Below are positions 60,676 to 64,000 of a stretch of 64,000 nucleotides of DNA, in pieces. This DNA is from Psococerastis gibbosa (taxonomy: Eukaryota; Arthropoda; Insecta; Psocodea; Psocidae), in NCBI GenBank assembly GCA_963971405.1, contig OZ020489.1:19928290-19992289 (forward strand), read 5' to 3'. How positions within the stretch are numbered: position 1 is the first letter of the stretch; every line of letters begins with the position of its first letter. A program made the translations under genes and the position numbers. Below the pieces are notes generated by a model that saw nothing but the letters and a program-made list of their open reading frames with translations, made no database searches and had not been told where the DNA came from.

Positions 60676-60998
60676 TTAAGTAATGGACTAAATTTATAGA
60701 CATGAAAATCCAACTGTCTTGGACCACAGTCAGAGTCATACAAAATAGGCATTTCTCATAAATTTCATGAAATCCAAACAAAAAGCAATGAAATCTATGA
60801 ACTCGGGCAGTCAACATCAAATTAATGCTCGTACCCACAGGGACAGGACACCTTACTAACTCCCACACTTAGTAAGACCAAGCTAATTCGGTAAATAATC
60901 CAATCTGTTAACTAGCCAATAGCCATGTTCAACATGTAGGTATCGAGTTTCATCATTTGGCGGGCCAGCCAACATAGAAATTAGGAGATAGTTACTAA
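60676..60998. other. Unassigned spacer between two MITE copies
   Basis: Nothing recognisable. Confidence 0.45.
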
Positions 60999-61388
60999 GG
61001 CGCTTATTCCACCGACCGGCTAGGACTAAATACAAATACGGTGACGTGGAAACAGACATTCAAGACTTAGGCGGGGTTTACACCGACCTCGCATTGCAGA
61101 ATGCAAATGACATTGACGGAAATGTTTGCTTACTCTATGCCATAGTTAAAATTGATCAATGATCATAGAGTAAAATCACAAACAAACTAAAATTAAAAAA
61201 ATGGGTCATGGGATATGTTAATTACAAACATTTTCATAGATTTCTATAAAAAGAAAAACAAACATTTCCGTTAATATCATTTGTATTCTGCAATGCTAGG
61301 TCGATGGAAACCCCACCTAAGTCTTGAATGTCTGTTACCATGTCACCGTATTTGTATTTAGCCTTAGCCGGTCGGTGGAATATGCGCC
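60999..61388. mobile_element. Two-tier palindromic MITE, copy D
   Basis: It is flanked by TAA (60996-60998 and 61389-61391). The outer ends GGCGCTTATTCCACCGACC and GGTCGGTGGAATATGCGCC pair. The inner pair spans 61070-61317. The core has the same orientation as copy C. Confidence 0.85.
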
Positions 61389-61612
61389 TAAGACTCATAA
61401 CTAAGCTACGTTGGCCGTTGGGCTCTTGAGTATTCCTCTTGTTTGACAATACGATGTTTTTTAGTTTTCCTTTGCAATAGGAAGCTCCATAAATTATGGA
61501 TATAATTTTTAATAGCAAATGGAGCCCCCTCACTATCTGCTTGTTGTACAATGTCAAATTTCTCATAGATAAAATATCAATCGCAGAGAGCACGAGATTA
61601 ATGAGAAGTAAT

Positions 61613-61680
61613 AAAGTCTTCTTCTTCTTCTTCAGCCAACGCCCGCCCTTGGCTGGTAGGCCATTTGACGCCGTTCCGCA
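61613..61680 (-). mobile_element. Very short LINE 3' end with (GAA)n tail
   Basis: On the minus strand the sequence reads CCAGCCAAGGGCGGGCGTTG, then GCTGAAGAAGAAG. This is a small hairpin (GCCAA...TTGGC) followed by a trinucleotide tail, as at the 3' end of several LINE groups. The flanks AGTAATAAAGT and AGTAATTATAAAGT may be a decayed target duplication. Confidence 0.5.
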
Positions 61681-61883
61681 TAGTAGAGTTGAGTAATTAT
61701 AAAGTAAAAGAAATGCTCCTCTATATTTTGATGGACATTATGTGGCAGTCACAAACAATGATCACAGTTAGTGAACTCGATTTCAAAAAATAACGGATAC
61801 TAACGATGTCAGGCCAAAAGAGTTGTGGTCAATTGGTGTAACATACTACGCGTAGATTTAAATTTTTATTTATTTTTAATTTA

Positions 61884-62282
61884 GGCGCATATTCCACCGA
61901 CCTGCTAGTGCTAAAAACAAATACGGTGACGGTGACGTGGTAGCAGATATTGAAGACTTAGGCGGGGTTTCCACCGACCTCGCATTGCAGAATGCAAATG
62001 ACATTGACGGAAATTAGAATTTTTCTTTTTATAGAAATCTATTATAATGTTTGTACTTAGCATATCCCATGACGCCATTTTTTTAATTTTAGTTTGTTTG
62101 TGATTTTACTGTATGATCATTGATCAATTTTAACTATGGAATAGAGGAAAACAAACATTTCCGTCAATGTCATTTGCATTCTGCAATGCGAGGTCGGTGG
62201 AATCCCCCACTTAAGTCTTGAATGTCTGCTACCACGTCACCGTATTTGTATTTAGCACTAGCAGGTCGGTGGAATATGCGCC
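61884..62282. mobile_element. Two-tier palindromic MITE, copy E
   Basis: It is flanked by TTA (61881-61883 and 62283-62285). The outer ends GGCGCATATTCCACCGACC and GGTCGGTGGAATATGCGCC pair almost perfectly. The inner pair spans 61961-62210. A GGTGAC hexamer is doubled in the left arm only (near 61925). Confidence 0.87.
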
Positions 62283-62925
62283 TTAAATTTAACTTTTGAT
62301 GAACATTATCCCTACTTGCAATTTCATTTAGTGCAAAAATACGAAAAGACAGTGGAGGACACAATTTGCTCTCAAGGCCCATAGGCCATAGTTTTAAAAG
62401 GTACACTGAATAAAAACCATCGTTCATACAAAGCCCAAGAATAATAATTTTCAGTATTGAAACAGAGGTAACAGAGAACTGGAAAAGGTCCCGTGATGGC
62501 GATTTATGCTGAAATCTGCAAATGGAAATGAACGGTAAAGCTATCAAACACCCCGCCGTGATGCACGAACACATACCTCTTGTTCAATGCAAACCTTACT
62601 CAGAGAAAGAGAGAGAGCGAGAATTGATAGCAACGCAACGGTGTAACTAAAATATAAATACATACTCCACCACTTCATGAAATACTCGTCAGAGGAGCAT
62701 GAACGTTTCCCTTTTGGGGGGCGCACATGTAATTTTTTAGGTGGTGTAGTTAGCTAAAAGGGTGTGATGAAAATCAAATTGTAGCACTCACTAAAATGTA
62801 CGAAAAATAACTTTCTGTAACTGTAAATTATTTGTATGCTAATAGATTGAATATACATGTACATGTAATATAATACTGTATACACCAGCGCAGAAGAGCC
62901 CAATTATGCATTAATATGAACAGGA
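62283..62925. other. Gene-free sequence, unassigned
   Basis: The open frames here are partly made from MITE copy E. No gene is called. Confidence 0.45.
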
Positions 62926-62929
62926 GGCA

Positions 62930-63215
62930 TCTACGTGTGATCACAGGTTCCTCTTTGGGCATAGCAACTTGAATGGACATCTGACTAACATAGGTGTCAC
63001 AGAGTCTAGAGCATGCAGATTCTGCAATGAAGGAGCGGAGGACCCCGGGCACATCCTCCTTCACGGCGATGCAATCGCAAGAAGAGCAGCATGCTTGGGA
63101 AGCTTGCAGTTACATGTAAAAGACCTACCCACTCAAGATCCTGGCTCTCCTGAGGGAGATAGGCCTCGAGGAAGTGATGTAGATACTTTGTTGTAGGGGG
63201 CACAGTAGGCCCATG
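62930..63215 (+). pseudogene. LINE C-terminal fragment with zinc-knuckle-like motif
   Basis: The frame at 62969-63196 reads NGHLTNIGVTESRACRFCNE, then GAEDPGHILLHGDAIARR. The C-x2-C ... H-x4 pattern after an HLTNIG-type segment is the C-terminal end of RNase-H-bearing LINEs (I and R1 groups). The last expected cysteine is replaced by G in LLHG. Upstream, another frame gives HLRVITGSS, so at least one frame change is present. It is an old, 5'-truncated relic. Confidence 0.65.
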
Positions 63216-63984
63216 CAATACGCTTAAGTGCACATAGGTAACACCTATACCCCAATTACAAAAAAAAATGTATACAATTGCTTATTCCTACCCACCTTTG
63301 ACCGAGGAAGCTGGTGGAAGGGGAAGGGAAGACTAGCTCACATGCCAAGCAATAAGTAATAGTAAACAAGTGTGATTATCGGCTGGCTCTAAGGTCAATA
63401 TAGCATAAATGCTGCAACCTCTAAGAAAATCAAATTCGCCTCTAGCTCCGTCCCCAGCTGCTGATAGGCTACCCCCGTTAAACTGCTTACCTCTCTTAGT
63501 ACGAGGCACCAATTCAAACTGTGGACCTTAAAGCTAACAAGAGACTTCTCAGGAAGAAGTATTCAGAAGTATACGGGGTTCATTCACCACCATAAGCCAA
63601 TTAGCCAATTTTATATGTACTGCATAATTATAATATAATAATATAATATAATCGTATAAATACAATAATAAATCCAAAATACAAAATATAATTAACATAA
63701 TAATTACTATTAATACTCCAAAATCAGATTTTTTAAGCGCCAGGAGGAATCTGATATAATACGGATTTCTCAATGCAGGTACATAAATACAATATGTGTA
63801 TTACCTTCCTAGACTAGTAGCTAATAACTAAGTTAGTTAAACTACTGTACGTTATGGTACTGGTCACCGAGCACTACGCTTGAAACAAATAGGAAAGTCC
63901 AGACAGACTACGTAGAAAAATTAATTTTGGTGGTATGCGAGTCCGGGACTCGAGGCCGTGGTCGGTCTGTGTGTACCCAGTACC
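63216..63984. other. Gene-free sequence, unassigned
   Basis: It includes an AT-rich low-complexity stretch at 63600-63720. Nothing else was recognised. Confidence 0.45.
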
Positions 63985-64000
63985 CAAGGCCGTAGCCAAG
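63985..64000. mobile_element. Start of another hAT-type MITE of the 41579 family
   Basis: The final bases up to the window edge read CAAGGCCGTAGCCAAG, identical to the left terminus at 41579. The remainder lies outside the window. Confidence 0.6.

Noticed and set aside
61234-62574. Minus-strand frames of 119 and 134 codons sharing an AKYKYGD-type peptide
   Set aside because: The shared peptide is a translation of the two-tier MITE arms, not a conserved protein.

Overview
This window looks like insect nuclear DNA. It is AT-rich and dominated by interspersed repeats, with almost no coding sequence. The evidence for an insect is a spliced exon of an Eph receptor tyrosine kinase, whose peptide resembles insect Eph ligand-binding domains as I remember them, plus Jockey/CR1-, RTE- and I-type LINE remnants, tRNA-derived SINEs and many MITEs. 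I cannot name the species. A large, repeat-rich genome is likely.

The main structural fact concerns assembly. Positions 13785-23578 and 23779-33572 appear to be the same 9794-bp sequence at a constant offset of 9994 bp. Both copies end exactly at a 200-N gap (23579-23778). This is best read as two contigs that overlap but were not merged. The left contig stops inside the left arm of a long inverted repeat (33520-33844 in the intact copy), which probably broke the assembly. The real locus would then be about 54 kb.

The host gene is Eph, on the minus strand. An 80-bp exon with canonical splice sites lies at 26600-26679, with its false duplicate at 16606-16685. A weaker, phase-compatible signal-peptide exon lies at 34380-34440. 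If that is right, intron 1 is about 7.7 kb. The next exon was not found and is probably beyond the left edge. The sequence left of 16.6 kb is then probably intron, and the sequence right of 34.5 kb is upstream or intergenic.

Layout: 1-2181 holds a Jockey/CR1-like LINE with a (TTA)n tail. At 2.5-9.2 kb there are SINEs and a dispersed repeat, here called X, which was hit by an RTE fragment and by a MITE. At 10.5-13 kb there is a short repeat R and a palindromic repeat P2. The duplicated block carries the Eph exon, a TTAA-flanked MITE containing a copy of R, two SINE S1 copies and a TAA-flanked MITE. From 33.5 to 47.6 kb come the foldback element, LINE fragments, a retroposon family of about 290 bp (subfamilies RA and RB), a hAT-type MITE with an exact 8-bp target duplication, and an I-type LINE 3' end with RNase H. 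From 47 to 63 kb there are five copies of a two-tier palindromic MITE with TTA/TAA target sites (PIF/Harbinger-like), two TA-flanked MITEs, a full-length RA copy with a perfect 13-bp target duplication, and a LINE C-terminal fragment.

No CRISPR array, bacterial-type operon, rRNA gene or intact tRNA gene was seen. No LTR element or virus-like element was recognised. The most informative observations are the false duplication of an exon, the nested insertions that order repeat activity in time, and the unusual architecture of the two-tier MITE and of the 290-bp retroposons. Repeat names S1, S2, S3, X, R, P2, M3, RA, RB and the labels A to E are local to this report.
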